Assembly: GCA_963691885.1 (NCBI GenBank)
Contig: OY829843.1
Coordinates: forward strand, 1,736,001-1,800,000
DNA from: G963691885 sp963691885
Lineage (GTDB): Bacteria > Pseudomonadota > Alphaproteobacteria > UBA8366 > Aestuariispiraceae
Length of the DNA stretch: 64,000 bases
Reading direction: 5' to 3'
Shown: positions 63,433-64,000 of the stretch, piece by piece
Position numbering within the stretch: position 1 is the first letter of the stretch
Layout of the letters: each line of letters begins with the position of its first letter
Position numbers and translations under genes: made by a program
Notes under the pieces: generated by a model
What the model was told of the DNA's origin: nothing
Seen by the model: only the letters and a program-made list of their open reading frames with translations
Databases searched by the model: none

Positions 63433-64000
63433 TTGCCTGAAAAAAAGAATCAGCACTTTGTCGCAAAAGCGCATCTTAAGTTCTTTGCTTCAGACGCTAA
63501 GAAGCGACAGATAAACATCTGGTTACCGGAAGATGATAAAGTCGTCTTCGGCGCATCTATCAGTGACCAGTGTTCTAAAAGTTATTTCTACGGTAAAGAT
63601 CTGAAGATTGAAGACTATCTAAGTTCCCCTGAGGCATTGTTTAGCGCAACCGTCGCTCAACTCGCTGAACAGCAAAATGCCAGATCTGAGCAGCTTCAGG
63701 ACCTTCTGTTTTATTGGTTAATACAATACACTAGAGTTGAGAAGACTTTACGCGAACAAATAAAAATGACCTCTGAAATGACCCAAAAAATAATGTTGGG
63801 TCAGGAAGATAACGAACAACTGCGTGATTGGATTGGCGACCCAATCGGAGAGCCAGAGTTCATGCAAATGATATCGGATGACGCTCACTTTTTTTTGGAA
63901 ACTATCCGCGATTTGCGGTGCGTTTTGTTAATCAATAATTCTAGGACCAATTTTGTGATGTCAGATTGCCCGGCCGTTTTTTCAAACGAACTGTATCTGA
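63433..64000 (+). CDS. DUF4238-domain protein (partial, C-terminus beyond right edge)
   Basis: The frame opens at TTG 63433 directly after a stop (TAA 63430-63432), with GAAGAA as weak ribosome site, and runs to the window end (189 codons). The product begins PEKKNQHFVAKAHLKFFASD and later has NARSEQLQDLLFYWLIQYTR and SRTNFVMSDCPAVFSNELYL, matching the DUF4238 pattern (N-terminal xxQHYVPKxxLxxF and a later FxxSDxP). The function of the family is unknown; members are scattered and often lie in variable genomic regions. Base composition is AT-rich compared with the rest of the window. Confidence 0.7.
   Translation, partial: MPEKKNQHFVAKAHLKFFASDAKKRQINIWLPEDDKVVFGASISDQCSKSYFYGKDLKIEDYLSSPEALFSATVAQLAEQQNARSEQLQDLLFYWLIQYTRVEKTLREQIKMTSEMTQKIMLGQEDNEQLRDWIGDPIGEPEFMQMISDDAHFFLETIRDLRCVLLINNSRTNFVMSDCPAVFSNELYL

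Noticed and set aside
1..64000. CRISPR arrays, insertion sequences and prophage genes
   Set aside because: No regularly spaced repeats, transposases, integrases or phage structural genes were recognised anywhere in the window.

Overview
The window reads as chromosome of an alphaproteobacterium, probably a free-living, marine-type Rhodospirillales/Sneathiellales-like lineage. Supporting this are the fabA-fabB-fabI run, aerobic-pathway cobalamin genes (cobN, cobO, cobQ, cbiB), an MmcB-type repair protein, the YbbN/LON/Trm112/DUF971 operon, a VPLPA-type exosortase-sorted protein and a BTLCP (LapG-like) protease. The lineage is inferred from gene content only.

Layout. 0-6 kb: amtB-glnK nitrogen module (amtB runs off the left edge), a UbiH/COQ6-family hydroxylase, the thioredoxin/LON/Trm112/DUF971 operon, a ProX-type deacylase and tRNA-Gly(GCC). 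6-12.5 kb: a more AT-rich, cytoplasmic biotin-sulfoxide-reductase-like molybdoenzyme, followed by a run of damaged genes. These are a class III adenylate cyclase cut in its catalytic domain and fused to the tail of a DMT/EamA-like transporter, a LysR regulator with no canonical start codon, its divergent glutathionyl-hydroquinone-reductase-like partner with an internal stop, and a TolC fragment. 12.4-22.9 kb: a giant (about 3,490-residue) multi-domain adhesin-like gene broken by one base at the end of a GTPT tandem repeat and containing two long duplicated halves. An OmpA-type protein follows. 24-36 kb: GbsR/MarR regulator, fabA-fabB-fabI, and cobN-cobO-(SYLF protein)-cobQ with cbiB convergent. 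36-44 kb: a degenerate EAL protein, a LapG-like protease and a divergent membrane sensor with a degenerate HD-GYP domain, then hldE and small genes. 44-54 kb: threonine synthase-like enzyme, two paralogous FliL-like proteins, and a flagellin/surface glycosylation-type block (TPR-glycosyltransferase, DUF6165, MAF/MptE-like, sulfotransferase, polytopic membrane protein, PhyH dioxygenase). 54-64 kb: DapA-like lyase with convergent LysR, secreted and hypothetical proteins, a VPLPA-CTERM protein, a frameshifted two-gene membrane module, DUF2161, AtuA-DUF4387, a PAS protein and, in AT-rich sequence at the right edge, a partial DUF4238 gene.

The most interesting candidate system is the 36-40.5 kb cluster. 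A periplasmic LapG-type protease with intact catalytic and calcium-site residues lies head-to-head with a membrane sensor whose cytoplasmic c-di-GMP domain has lost its metal ligands, beside a second c-di-GMP-family protein (EAL) that has also lost its signature. This resembles the logic of LapD/LapG adhesin control, built from different parts. The giant adhesin-like gene 14-25 kb away is a possible but unproven partner. The second theme is clustered gene decay between 8.7 and 13.2 kb.
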